64,000 nt of DNA from Erythrobacter sanguineus (GCA_945878845.1 CAMCUB010000004.1:1-64000), one strand, 5' to 3'. Positions 55,085-62,255 are shown, counted from the stretch's first letter. Made by a program: numbers and translations. Notes: generated by a model not told the origin, from the sequence alone.

Positions 55085-55986
55085 TGGCGCGCCTCGTCCA
55101 GCAGCCGCTGGTTATGGCGTGCGAGGGGTGGGACTCGTATCGCCTGCTCGACAGCGGGGCAGGGCGCAAGTGGGAGAGCTTCGGCCCCTACAGCTTCGTC
55201 CGCCCCGAGCCGCAGGCCCTGTGGCAGCCGCGCCAGCAGGATTGGCGCGCGGATGGCGAGTTCATTCCCGGATCGGACGAGGACGGCGGCGGGCGCTGGC
55301 AGTTCACGGGACAATTCACCGGACGCCTGCCTGACGAGGGCTGGGAGCTTGCGTGGAACGAGGTCCGCTTCACCGCGCGGCCCACACCTTTCCGCCACCT
55401 GCAATTCTTCCCCGACATGGCCCCGGTGTGGGACTGGATGCGCGGCCGCCTCGAGGGGATGGATGCGGCCGAGACCATGAACCTGTTCGGCTATACCGGC
55501 CTCGGCACGCTGGCGCTCTCGCGCCATGGCAAGGTGACGCATGTCGATGCCTCCAAGAAGTCGGTCGCCCAGGCGCGCGAGAACGCCGTGCTCTCGGGCA
55601 TGGCTGAGCGCCCGATCCGCTGGCTGACCGACGATGCCGCCAAGTTCACCGCGCGCGAGGTGCGGCGCGAGCGGCGCTATGACGGGATCATCCTCGATCC
55701 GCCGAAGTTCGGGCGCGGGCCCGAGGGCGAGGTGTGGCGGCTGGAGGAACACCTCCCCGGCCTCGTCACCGATTGCGCCCGGCTGCTCGACGGCGACAGC
55801 CGCTTCCTGTTCCTCACCGTCTATGCCGTGCGGATGAGCAGCCTTGCGATCGCGGGGCTGCTCGAAGAGGCGCTCGGGCACCTGCCGGGGGTGATCGAGC
55901 ACGGCGACCTCGCGGTGCGCGAAGAGGGCGAGGGCGGGCGGCTGCTGCCGACCGCGATCTTCGCCAGATGGAGCAATCCCGTCTAA
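55084..55986 (+). CDS. Class I SAM-dependent methyltransferase, RlmI-like
   Basis: A 300-residue protein with a Rossmann methyltransferase core in the second half: MNLFGYTGLGTLALSRHG (motif I), VTHVDASKKSVAQARENAV (motif II) and YDGIILDPPKFGRGP (motif IV, DPPK as in nucleic-acid methyltransferases of the RlmI/RlmKL group). The N-terminal 100 residues are specific to the alphaproteobacterial subfamily. rRNA is the probable substrate, by family only. The start at 55084 is fixed by the TGATG junction with thrC. Confidence 0.87.
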   Translation: MARLVQQPLVMACEGWDSYRLLDSGAGRKWESFGPYSFVRPEPQALWQPRQQDWRADGEFIPGSDEDGGGRWQFTGQFTGRLPDEGWELAWNEVRFTARPTPFRHLQFFPDMAPVWDWMRGRLEGMDAAETMNLFGYTGLGTLALSRHGKVTHVDASKKSVAQARENAVLSGMAERPIRWLTDDAAKFTAREVRRERRYDGIILDPPKFGRGPEGEVWRLEEHLPGLVTDCARLLDGDSRFLFLTVYAVRMSSLAIAGLLEEALGHLPGVIEHGDLAVREEGEGGRLLPTAIFARWSNPV

Positions 55987-55996
55987 GGGCGCTGCC

Positions 55997-56380
55997 ATGA
56001 CCGATTCGCTCACCCTTGAAGTCAATGATCTCGTCGTCGATGTCCTGACCGGCATCTATTCCGAGGAGACCGGCAAGCCCCAGCCGCTGCGCATCTCGAT
56101 CGCGGCGCGCTATGCCGTGGCCGATCGCTATGATCCCGACACGCCGCTCGAGGCTTCCAAGAACTACATGGACTTGAAGTTCGCCGCCTCCGAAGGCCTG
56201 CCCGCGGGCGTGCACTTCAAGCTGATCGAGGCGGTCGCGGACCATATCTGCGAGACCCTGTTCGTGGGCGACGCCAAGGTCGAGGCGGTGACGGTCAAGA
56301 TCGTCAAGCTCGCCATTGCCGAGGCGAACGAGCAGATCGGCATCACGCTCCATCGCCAGCGCCGTCCTGACCACGGTTGA
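55997..56380 (+). CDS. folB: Dihydroneopterin aldolase
   Basis: Splits dihydroneopterin into 6-hydroxymethyl-dihydropterin and glycolaldehyde in folate synthesis. A 127-residue tunnelling-fold protein: LEVNDLVVDVLTGIYSEETGKPQPLRISI matches the FolB start, with Glu and Lys residues in later strands (EAVADHICETLF; VEAVTVKIVKL). It is compact and lies 10 bases after the methyltransferase. A very close relative, FolX, would look similar, so the assignment is family-level. Confidence 0.88.
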   Translation: MTDSLTLEVNDLVVDVLTGIYSEETGKPQPLRISIAARYAVADRYDPDTPLEASKNYMDLKFAASEGLPAGVHFKLIEAVADHICETLFVGDAKVEAVTVKIVKLAIAEANEQIGITLHRQRRPDHG

Positions 56381-56384
56381 GCGC

Positions 56385-56702
56385 ATGCAGCGGCAGCTCG
56401 AGATCGGCCTGCTGCCAGACGGCGCGCTTGATGCGCAGACCGCCTTCATGGCGCTCCACCTCGAGGCCGCGCGCGCACTGCTGGCCGACACCGCGACCAC
56501 CGCGCTCGCCATCGTCCTGCCGCCCGCCGCGCATGGCCACCGCGACTGGCGCCTCGCGCTCGCCCGCGATCTGGCGCGTGAAGTCGCTCCCAAGCGCGTC
56601 AATATTGTCTCCGGTCACCCTGGCGAGGCGCTCGCCGCCACATTGCGATTTTTGGCAGATGCGCCCGGGGTGACAGGGCAGTATCTGGTGTGCCATGAAT
56701 GA
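56385..56702 (+). CDS. Unrecognised small protein between folB and moaA
   Basis: A 105-residue protein starting MQRQLEIGLLPDGAL at 56385 (the track start at 56316 lies inside folB). It looks alpha/beta, with LAIVLPPAAHGHRDWRLALARDL and VNIVSGHPGEALAATLRFL suggesting a partial Rossmann-like fold of the kind seen at the end of reductases. No catalytic motif is clear. It overlaps moaA by 8 bases, so it is coupled. Function unknown; its position hints at pterin metabolism. Confidence 0.65.
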   Translation: MQRQLEIGLLPDGALDAQTAFMALHLEAARALLADTATTALAIVLPPAAHGHRDWRLALARDLAREVAPKRVNIVSGHPGEALAATLRFLADAPGVTGQYLVCHE

Positions 56703-57753
56703 GCCCGTGTCGCTTTCCGAACCCCGCCAGCCCGACCTGATCCTCGTCGGGGATCGCCCGCGCCCGCTGGTCGATGGCTTCATGCGCCGCATCACCTATC
56801 TGCGCCTCTCGGTCACCGACCGCTGCGACTTGCGCTGCTCATATTGCATGCCCGAGCGCATGACCTTCCTCCCCAAGAAGGAGGTCCTCAGCCTCGAGGA
56901 GCTATACGAGCTTGCCACCGGCTTCATCGCGCGCGGCGTCACCAAGATCCGCATCACCGGGGGCGAGCCGCTGGTGCGGCGCGACATCATCGACCTGTTC
57001 GGCGCCTTGGGCCGCAGGCTCGGCGATGACCTCGAAGAGCTGACGCTGACCACCAACGGCACCCAGCTTGCGCAGCACGCCGACGCTTTGGCCAAGGCCG
57101 GGGTGCGGCGGGTCAACGTCTCGCTCGACACGCTCGACGCTGCGAAGTTCGCCGAACTCACCCGCCGCGACAGCCTGCCCCAGGTGCTCGAAGGCATCGC
57201 CGCGGCCAAGGCGGCCGGGATCAGGGTCAAGCTCAACGCCGTGGCGCTGAAGGGCGTCAACGAGGATGAGCTTCCCGACCTCATCGCCTGGGGCCACGCC
57301 CAAGGCCACGATGTCACTCTGATCGAGGTCATGCCGCTGGGCGATGTCGAGGAGGAGCGGCTCGACCAGTATCTGCCGCTCGACACCGTCCGCAGCGCGC
57401 TCGAGAGCCGCTGGACGCTGACCGACAGCGACCACAAGACCGGCGGCCCCTCGCGGTATGTCGACATCGCCGAGACCGGAGGCAGGCTCGGTTTCATCAC
57501 CCCGCACACCTCCAACTTCTGCTCCGGGTGCAACCGGCTTCGCGTCACCGCCACCGGCCAGCTGTACCCCTGCCTCGGCGGCGGCGAGCGGGTTGACCTG
57601 CGCGCCGCGCTGCGCTCGGACACGCCCGACGCCAGCCTCTCCGCCGCGCTCGACGAGGCGCTGCGGATCAAGCCCGAGAAGCACGCCTTCCGCATGGACC
57701 AGCGCGGCGCGGCCCCTGCTCTGGCGCGGCATATGTCGATGACCGGCGGCTGA
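56695..57753 (+). CDS. moaA: GTP 3',8-cyclase (molybdenum cofactor biosynthesis protein A)
   Basis: Radical SAM enzyme that starts molybdopterin synthesis from GTP. The 352-residue protein has the radical SAM cluster motif CxxxCxxC as CDLRCSYC near residue 43, ITGGEPLVRRDI, and the C-terminal cluster cysteines in SNFCSGCNRLRVTATGQLYPCL. It ends in GG, as MoaA should. The ATG at 56695 overlaps the upstream small gene by 8 bases. Confidence 0.96.
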   Translation: MNEPVSLSEPRQPDLILVGDRPRPLVDGFMRRITYLRLSVTDRCDLRCSYCMPERMTFLPKKEVLSLEELYELATGFIARGVTKIRITGGEPLVRRDIIDLFGALGRRLGDDLEELTLTTNGTQLAQHADALAKAGVRRVNVSLDTLDAAKFAELTRRDSLPQVLEGIAAAKAAGIRVKLNAVALKGVNEDELPDLIAWGHAQGHDVTLIEVMPLGDVEEERLDQYLPLDTVRSALESRWTLTDSDHKTGGPSRYVDIAETGGRLGFITPHTSNFCSGCNRLRVTATGQLYPCLGGGERVDLRAALRSDTPDASLSAALDEALRIKPEKHAFRMDQRGAAPALARHMSMTGG

Positions 57754-57790
57754 GCATGCCGCCGCGTCATCGCAAGGAGCCCCGACCGGC

Positions 57791-58114
57791 ATGGCCCACC
57801 ATCCCCGCCAGCGCAGCATCGCGGTGCTCGCCGCGCCCACCGGCAGCGCGGCTGTGATCCGCGTCGTCTACCTCGGCAAGCTCGCCGATGTCGCGGGTAA
57901 GCCGGTGAGCGAGTTCGCTTCCAGCTCGGGCGATCTCGACTGGCCCGACCTGCTCGCCCTGTTCGACACCCATGTGCGCGAGGGGCTGGCCGCCGCCGTC
58001 CGCGACCCGCGCGTCAAGGTCGCGCTTAACGGCGCTGTGCTCGCCGATCGCGAGGCGCTGGTTGCGCGCCATGGTGACGAGATCGCGCTGCTCCCCCCCG
58101 TCTCGGGCGGCTGA
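57791..58114 (+). CDS. moaD: Molybdopterin synthase sulfur-carrier subunit
   Basis: Ubiquitin-like sulfur carrier ending in the required GG (LLPPVSGG). The core VIRVVYLGKLADVAGKP to the end is about 86 residues. The ATG at 57791, with AGGAG 11 bases upstream, adds 21 residues that MoaD normally lacks; the alternative start is GTG at 57854. It works with MoaE to convert precursor Z into molybdopterin. It lies 3 bases before moaE. Confidence 0.9.
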   Translation: MAHHPRQRSIAVLAAPTGSAAVIRVVYLGKLADVAGKPVSEFASSSGDLDWPDLLALFDTHVREGLAAAVRDPRVKVALNGAVLADREALVARHGDEIALLPPVSGG

Positions 58115-58117
58115 GCC

Positions 58118-58588
58118 GTGCCCCATCGCGACATCCGCCTGCTGACCGAGCCCTTCAATCCCGGCACGCTGATCGGCCCGTTCACGCAGGCCAATCCGGG
58201 CCTCGGGGGCGTGTGCACCTTCGTGGGCGAGGTGCGCTTTGATGAGGGCGTCGAGGCGCTGGAACTCACCCATTACGAGCCGCTGACCCTCCCCGGCATG
58301 CACGAGCTGGCCGACCGCGCCTTTGCCCGCTTCGCCCTGATGGGCCTGCTGATGGTCCACCGCGTCGGCGTGATGCGCCCGGGCGAGCCGATCGTCTGCG
58401 TCTCGGCCGCCGCGCTCCACCGCCGCGATGCCATCGACGCGGTCGACTTCTGCATGGATCACTTGAAGAGCGCCGCGTGGTTCTGGAAGCGCGAGAAACG
58501 GGCGGGCGAGTGGCACTGGATCGAGCCGCGCCAACAGGACCACAGCGATCTCGCCCGCTGGCACACGCCGCGTGTTGGAGACACATGA
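58118..58588 (+). CDS. moaE: Molybdopterin synthase catalytic subunit
   Basis: Transfers sulfur from MoaD thiocarboxylate to precursor Z. The 156-residue protein shows GGVCTFVGEVR near the N-terminus, LTHYEPLTLPGMHELA, MVHRVGVMRPGEPIVCVS and the Lys-rich DHLKSAAWFWKREKR. The start is GTG at 58118. Its last five codons (RVGDT) and stop are written inside the 24-base dispersed repeat that also occurs at 40152. Confidence 0.94.
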   Translation: MPHRDIRLLTEPFNPGTLIGPFTQANPGLGGVCTFVGEVRFDEGVEALELTHYEPLTLPGMHELADRAFARFALMGLLMVHRVGVMRPGEPIVCVSAAALHRRDAIDAVDFCMDHLKSAAWFWKREKRAGEWHWIEPRQQDHSDLARWHTPRVGDT

Positions 58589-58593
58589 GACAC
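58570..58593 (+). repeat. Copy 2 of the 24-base dispersed repeat, spanning the moaE stop
   Basis: The 24 bases are identical to 40152-40175. Here the element covers the final codons of moaE and runs 5 bases past its TGA. The following base differs (A here, T in the first copy), with a G shared after it. The rest of the gap to 58734 contains no gene. Confidence 0.75.
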
Positions 58594-58734
58594 AGTATAA
58601 AGGCCAAATAACCTTCCCCTGCGCGGGCGATATCCAAGGGGCCTGAACAGGGTAGGGAAGGGCGGGTATCCGGTTCATCCGCCAGTGTGTGACACAAGGC
58701 AGGCGAGTAGGAAAATTCTATCGCGCCGCCCTAT

Positions 58735-58748
58735 TTGACCCCGATCAA
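58735..58748 (+). promoter_or_regulatory. FNR-type box with class II promoter geometry
   Basis: TTGACCCCGATCAA matches TTGAT-N4-ATCAA at 9 of 10 fixed bases, with centre 58741.5. A -10-like CATAAA at 58769-58774 implies transcription starting near 58782, putting the box near -41. The downstream gene starts at 58804. The regulator is probably the Fnr protein encoded 0.6 kb away. Confidence 0.72.
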
Positions 58749-58773
58749 AGCAGCCCCGCGCTCGCTTGCATAA

Positions 58774-58797
58774 ATCCTTTCCAACAACGGAAAGGAT
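58774..58797 (+). promoter_or_regulatory. Hairpin covering the ribosome-binding site
   Basis: ATCCTTTCC-AACAAC-GGAAAGGAT is a perfect 9-bp stem with a 6-base loop. The right arm contains the Shine-Dalgarno sequence GGAAAGGA, and the ATG follows 6 bases after the stem. Whether the left arm is transcribed depends on the start point. Confidence 0.5.
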
Positions 58798-58803
58798 CAC
58801 ACC

Positions 58804-59244
58804 ATGAGCCACATCGTCCACGATCTCATCGCCAGCGGTGACGCGCGCATCGTCGCGCAGCCGGAAGCCACAGCGCCTGTCCGCCACCAGGTCGAGGCCG
58901 ACCGCAATTTCGGGCTCCCCACGGCGCTCTACGGCGCGACCGTGGCGGGCTATCTCGGCTTTCTGCTGGTGGTCGGCAGCGCCTTCGCCAATCCGGTGCT
59001 GGCGATCCCGATGGCGATCTTCGTGGTGTTCATCATCGCCGGCTTCGGCATCCCCGCGATCTGGACGCGGCTGGCGGGCAATGCTTCGGAGCCGCAGACC
59101 CTCGGCGAGTTCGAGGCGCGCGGCATCCAGACCGCCACCGGCCGCCTCGCGGCGAAGGACGCGACCATTCAGGTGCTGATCCTGCCGGTGCTGCTGGTGG
59201 TCTGGGGTCTCACACTGGCGGTGATCGCCGCGCTGGTGCGCTGA
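58804..59244 (+). CDS. Membrane protein preceded by an FNR-type box, unrecognised
   Basis: A 146-residue protein with a soluble N-terminus (about 35 residues) and three hydrophobic segments (YGATVAGYLGFLLVVGSAFA; VLAIPMAIFVVFIIAGFGIPAIW; LILPVLLVVWGLTLAVIAALV). I do not recognise the family. The upstream FNR-type box predicts expression at low oxygen, and the buried ribosome-binding site suggests a second level of control. It is convergent with the fnr gene, with 173 bases between the stops. Confidence 0.75.
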   Translation: MSHIVHDLIASGDARIVAQPEATAPVRHQVEADRNFGLPTALYGATVAGYLGFLLVVGSAFANPVLAIPMAIFVVFIIAGFGIPAIWTRLAGNASEPQTLGEFEARGIQTATGRLAAKDATIQVLILPVLLVVWGLTLAVIAALVR

Positions 59245-59275
59245 CCCCACCTGTTCTGGCCCGACAAGCTCCCCT

Positions 59276-59310
59276 CGGGGCGGCGGCACCTCTCCCCCGC
59301 TGCCGCCCCG
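59276..59310. terminator. Hairpin between convergent genes
   Basis: A 9-base inverted repeat CGGGGCGGC / GCCGCCCCG with a 17-base loop lies in the 173-base gap between the membrane protein and fnr. There is no clear T-run, so it is a stem-type terminator candidate only. Confidence 0.45.
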
Positions 59311-59417
59311 AACCCTTTCGGAGCATGCCTACGCCCGCTCCGCCTCTCCATTCGGCCGCCACGTGTACCATCGGGGTATGGCGGCCGGGTGGAGAGACGC
59401 GGCGGGCGCCTGCGTTC

Positions 59418-60107
59418 CTACCGTCCCGAAATATCCTGCAGCAGCCCCGCATCGAGCAGCGCGATGCCGCGTTTCCCCTCGCGCTGGATCGCGCCCATGT
59501 CCTCAAGCTCGCCCAGCTTGCGGCTGACGGTCTCGATGGTGAGCCCCAGCATGTTGGCGATCTCGCCGCGGGTCAGGGGCAGTTCGAAATGCGACGCCAC
59601 ATGGCACGAGCTGTCGCTCGCGGCGGCTGCGAAATCGTGGAGCAGGGCGGCCAGCCGCGCCTCGGCGCTGGCGTGGCCGGTGAGTTCGAGCAGGTTGCGC
59701 GTCGCCAGCAGATCCGCCTGGCTGCGGCGCAGCAGCGCGCGGGCGAGCGCGGGGTAATCCTCGATCGCGCGTTCGATGTCGCCGCGCGCGAAGGTACACA
59801 GCCGGCTCTCGGTCAGCGCCACCACGTCGTGATGCGCAAAGGGCGCGAACAGCTCGCCGATGAAGCCTGCGGGGTGGACGAGCGCGAGGATCTGCTCGTT
59901 GCCATCGACATCGATCGCCGAGACCTTCAATGCGCCGGTCAGCAGGGTGGCGCAGGCGGCTTCCTCGTCCCCGGCCGCAAACAGCATCTCGCCGCGCTTC
60001 AGCGTTCGCGTGCGGCCTGCGGCGGCCATCGCGTCACGTTCTTCGGAGGTGAGCACCGCGCAGGCGGCGGTCTCTTTCACCGGGCAGGTGCTGCACGCAA
60101 GGTTCAT
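59418..60107 (-). CDS. fnr: Oxygen-responsive Crp/Fnr-family regulator
   Basis: A 229-residue transcription factor. Three N-terminal cysteines (ACSTCPVKETAAC) and a fourth in SRLCTFARGDIE match the four ligands of the [4Fe-4S] cluster of FNR. The effector domain (KRGEMLFAAGDEEAACATLL...GELFAPFA) is followed by a helix-turn-helix TRGEIANMLGLTIETVSRKL, whose E-TVSR contacts TTGAT half-sites. The ATG at 60107 has GGAG upstream and overlaps the lipoprotein stop (ATGA); the track start at 60125 is a GTG. Two matching boxes lie in this window. Confidence 0.93.
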   Translation of the reverse strand: MNLACSTCPVKETAACAVLTSEERDAMAAAGRTRTLKRGEMLFAAGDEEAACATLLTGALKVSAIDVDGNEQILALVHPAGFIGELFAPFAHHDVVALTESRLCTFARGDIERAIEDYPALARALLRRSQADLLATRNLLELTGHASAEARLAALLHDFAAAASDSSCHVASHFELPLTRGEIANMLGLTIETVSRKLGELEDMGAIQREGKRGIALLDAGLLQDISGR

Positions 60108-60607
60108 GATCCCATCACTCCCCACAATCGGGCGATAATCTCGTCCTCACGGGCGAGGGTGGCGGCGACTTCGGTTTGGACGGCGGTGAGCGCCGGGTCA
60201 GGGCTGAGGGCGCCCGCTGCCTCGGCAGCGAGGGTGTCGAGCGCGGCGAGCGCAAGCGCGGTCCGCCCGCGCTGGGCATCGAGATCGGCGAGCGCGATCA
60301 ACGCGGCGGCGCGGGCGTTGCTCTCGGCGGACTGACCGGCTGCCGCGCGGGCAAGCTGGTCCGCTTCTCCGGCGCGCGCGGCAAAGGCGCTGTCCGCGCT
60401 CGCGGCCGCGGCGCGCAGCTCGGCAAGACGGGCAGCGCTTGTCGCGGGGCGAATCGGGGTGGGCGCAGGCGCTGGAGCCACGGGGGCCGCGCCGGTCTCG
60501 AACGGGCGCATTGCCAGCGAGGGGTAGTCGCCCGGCGTCGCCGCACAGGCGGCAAGCCCCGCAGCAAGCGAGGCGATAAGGACGGATTTTGTCAGTGGTG
60601 CGCGCAT
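60104..60607 (-). CDS. Small lipoprotein upstream of fnr, unrecognised
   Basis: A 167-residue protein with a lipoprotein signal: SVLIASLAAGLAAC, where LAAC is the lipobox and Cys21 would be lipidated. A Pro/Ala linker precedes an Ala-rich helical region with repeated RAAAASADSAFAARA and RAAALIALADLDAQRG patterns, probably a coiled or TPR-like helix bundle. No family recognised. The stop overlaps the fnr start by 4 bases (ATGA), so lipoprotein and regulator are translated together. Confidence 0.7.
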   Translation of the reverse strand: MRAPLTKSVLIASLAAGLAACAATPGDYPSLAMRPFETGAAPVAPAPAPTPIRPATSAARLAELRAAAASADSAFAARAGEADQLARAAAGQSAESNARAAALIALADLDAQRGRTALALAALDTLAAEAAGALSPDPALTAVQTEVAATLAREDEIIARLWGVMGS

Positions 60608-60843
60608 AAAGATCCCATGTCCCGTTACCATGACACTTGGCGATGGCAAAGAGTCGTGACGCAGGCGTTCGTCCCACTTTTTGGTGACGCCGCGCGTGCG
60701 AGGGGCGTTGACTTGGCCCCGCCTTTCCCCTAACGGCACGCATCCTTTACGGGGCTGCATCTTCGCAAGCCCCGCATTGCCGTTCGGTTTTTGTGGCGCA
60801 AGCACCTGGGCCGGACACTGCACAGACAAGAGAGTTTAGAGCC
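60608..60843. promoter_or_regulatory. Divergent promoter region of rplU and the lipoprotein-fnr pair
   Basis: 236 bases without a gene. A candidate -35 TTGACT (60708-60713) lies 16-17 bases before the degenerate -10 CTAACG/TAACGG (60730-60736), pointing at rplU. A 7-base inverted repeat CGGGGCT / AGCCCCG (60750-60774) lies in the rplU leader, followed by GGTTTTTG. A leader hairpin with a T-run is where L21 attenuation could act. AGAGAG precedes the rplU ATG. Confidence 0.55.
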
Positions 60844-61221
60844 ATGTTCGCTGTAGTGCGCACGGGCGGCAAGCAATATCGGGTTGCCGCCGGAGACAAG
60901 ATTGCCGTTGAAAAGCTCGCAGGCGAAGCCGGCGACACGATCACGCTGGGCGACGTCCTGCTGGCCGGTGAAGGCGAGACCCTCGCCGATGCCGGTTCGG
61001 TGACCGTCTCGGCCGAGATCATCGCCCAAGCCAAGAGCGAGAAGGTGATCGTCTTCAAGAAGCGTCGCCGCCACAATTATCGCCGCAAGAACGGCCACCG
61101 CCAGCAGATGACCCTGCTGCGCATCACGGCTGTCGGCGCTGCCGCTGCCGAGAAGCCGAAGAAGGCTGCCGCCAAGAAGACCAAGACCGAAGACGCCCCC
61201 GCGGCGGCCTCGGCCGAATAA
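60844..61221 (+). CDS. rplU: 50S ribosomal protein L21
   Basis: A 125-residue ribosomal protein binding 23S r[23 protein letters not shown] at the start and [24 protein letters not shown] near residue 85 are canonical. The Lys/Ala-rich tail ([17 protein letters not shown]) extends it past the usual 102 residues, as is common in alphaproteobacteria. The ATG at 60844 is the family start, later than the track start. It is followed by rpmA after 12 bases. Confidence 0.97.
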   Translation: MFAVVRTGGKQYRVAAGDKIAVEKLAGEAGDTITLGDVLLAGEGETLADAGSVTVSAEIIAQAKSEKVIVFKKRRRHNYRRKNGHRQQMTLLRITAVGAAAAEKPKKAAAKKTKTEDAPAAASAE

Positions 61222-61233
61222 GGAGCCCGCACC

Positions 61234-61503
61234 ATGGCACATAAGAAAGCAGGCGGTTCGTCGCGTAACGGTCGTGATTCGGCCGGTCGTCGCCTTGGCG
61301 TGAAGAAGTTCGGCGGTCAGGAAGTGATCGGCGGCAACATCATCATCCGTCAGCGCGGCACCCGCGTGTACCCGGGCGTGAACGTGGGCATGGGCAAGGA
61401 CCACACCCTCTACTCGCTCGCCGAAGGCGTCGTGCGATTCCACGCCGGCAAGCTCGGCCGCAAGTACGTCTCGGTAGACGTCATGGCCGAAGCCGCCGAA
61501 TAA
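61234..61503 (+). CDS. rpmA: 50S ribosomal protein L27
   Basis: An 89-residue ribosomal protein at the peptidyl-transferase centre. [29 protein letters not shown] at the N-terminus is nearly invariant in the family. AAGGAG precedes the ATG. The C-terminus is followed directly by a 115-base structured region that ends in an intrinsic terminator. Confidence 0.98.
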   Translation: MAHKKAGGSSRNGRDSAGRRLGVKKFGGQEVIGGNIIIRQRGTRVYPGVNVGMGKDHTLYSLAEGVVRFHAGKLGRKYVSVDVMAEAAE

Positions 61504-61504
61504 G

Positions 61505-61615
61505 CGGACGATTCGCGCAAGGGATCGTCCGGCAAGGATGGTCCCGGTGGGTGCAAGGCCCACCATTCGAGGGAGACAGGACCATCCTCACGCCGAGGGG
61601 GTCCGTCTCCCTTTT
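61505..61615 (+). ncRNA. Switch-like RNA structure and intrinsic terminator between rpmA and a GNAT gene
   Basis: Three elements are visible. A hairpin CGGACGAT/ATCGTCCG lies at 61505-61531. A 10-bp stem AGGATGGTCC (61535-61544) / GGACCATCCT (61579-61588) encloses the small hairpin GGTGGG/CCCACC. A terminator is formed by GGGAGAC-a-GGACC (61571-61583) pairing with GGTCC-GTCTCCC (61600-61611), with an inner CCTC/GAGG helix and TTTT. Bases 61579-61588 are claimed by both the 10-bp stem and the terminator, so the two cannot form together. Confidence 0.6.
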
Positions 61616-61718
61616 GCGTGCTCCCTCACCATTGCCGCGTGAATTCGAAAGTTTCGCGGCCATGAAATTGTCATGCGTCCCCCCTAGGGGCGGGCGCGGG
61701 GCGAGGAAGGGAGAACTC

Positions 61719-62255
61719 GTGTTCCATCGCAGCGAAAGACTGTTCCTGAGACCCGCTTTCCCCGAGGATTGTGGCGCGATCCTGGCCGGCATCGGCGAGG
61801 AGGCGATCGTGCGCAATCTGGCGCGCGCGCCGTGGCCCTATAGCCTCGAAGACGCGCGCAGCTTTGCTGCCCTGCCGCAGGACAAGCGCCTGCCGCACTT
61901 CCTTGTGACGCTGCCCGGTGTTGGCGTGATCGGCTCGGCAGGGATGGGCGAGCATGAGGGCGAGCCCGAGCTCGGCTACTGGATCGCGCGCCAGCATTGG
62001 GGCCGCGGCTATGCCACCGAGGCGGCGGGCGCGGTGCTGCATGTCGCGCGGATGCTCGGCCACCGGCGGGTGGTTGCGGGGCACTTCGTCGACAATCCGG
62101 CCTCGGGCAAGGTGCTCCGCAAGATCGGCTTCGTCCCCACCGGGCGAGGCGGCCAGCGCTTCAGCGCCGCCCGCGGCCACACGGTCGAATCGGTCGAGTA
62201 TGCGCTCGATCTGGAGGCCGACATGGACCCCGCGCCGTTTGCGCGCGCCGCCTGA
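61719..62255 (+). CDS. GNAT-family N-acetyltransferase
   Basis: A 178-residue acetyltransferase of the RimJ/RimL type. ERLFLRPAFPEDCGAI at the start, ELGYWIARQHWGRGYATEAAGAVL as the acetyl-CoA-binding motif A (Q/RxxGxG/A), and NPASGKVLRKIGF at the end are typical. It may acetylate a protein N-terminus or an amine; the target is unknown. The GTG at 61719 follows the strong ribosome-binding site AAGGGAG; the track starts at 61551 and 61662 are inside the RNA structure or lack a site. It is downstream of the switch-like terminator. Confidence 0.85.
   Translation: MFHRSERLFLRPAFPEDCGAILAGIGEEAIVRNLARAPWPYSLEDARSFAALPQDKRLPHFLVTLPGVGVIGSAGMGEHEGEPELGYWIARQHWGRGYATEAAGAVLHVARMLGHRRVVAGHFVDNPASGKVLRKIGFVPTGRGGQRFSAARGHTVESVEYALDLEADMDPAPFARAA

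Noticed and set aside
58681-58700. Possible third copy of the dispersed repeat (GTGTGTGACACA)
   Set aside because: It shares only a short GACACA core with the 24-mer and is more simply an imperfect palindrome.
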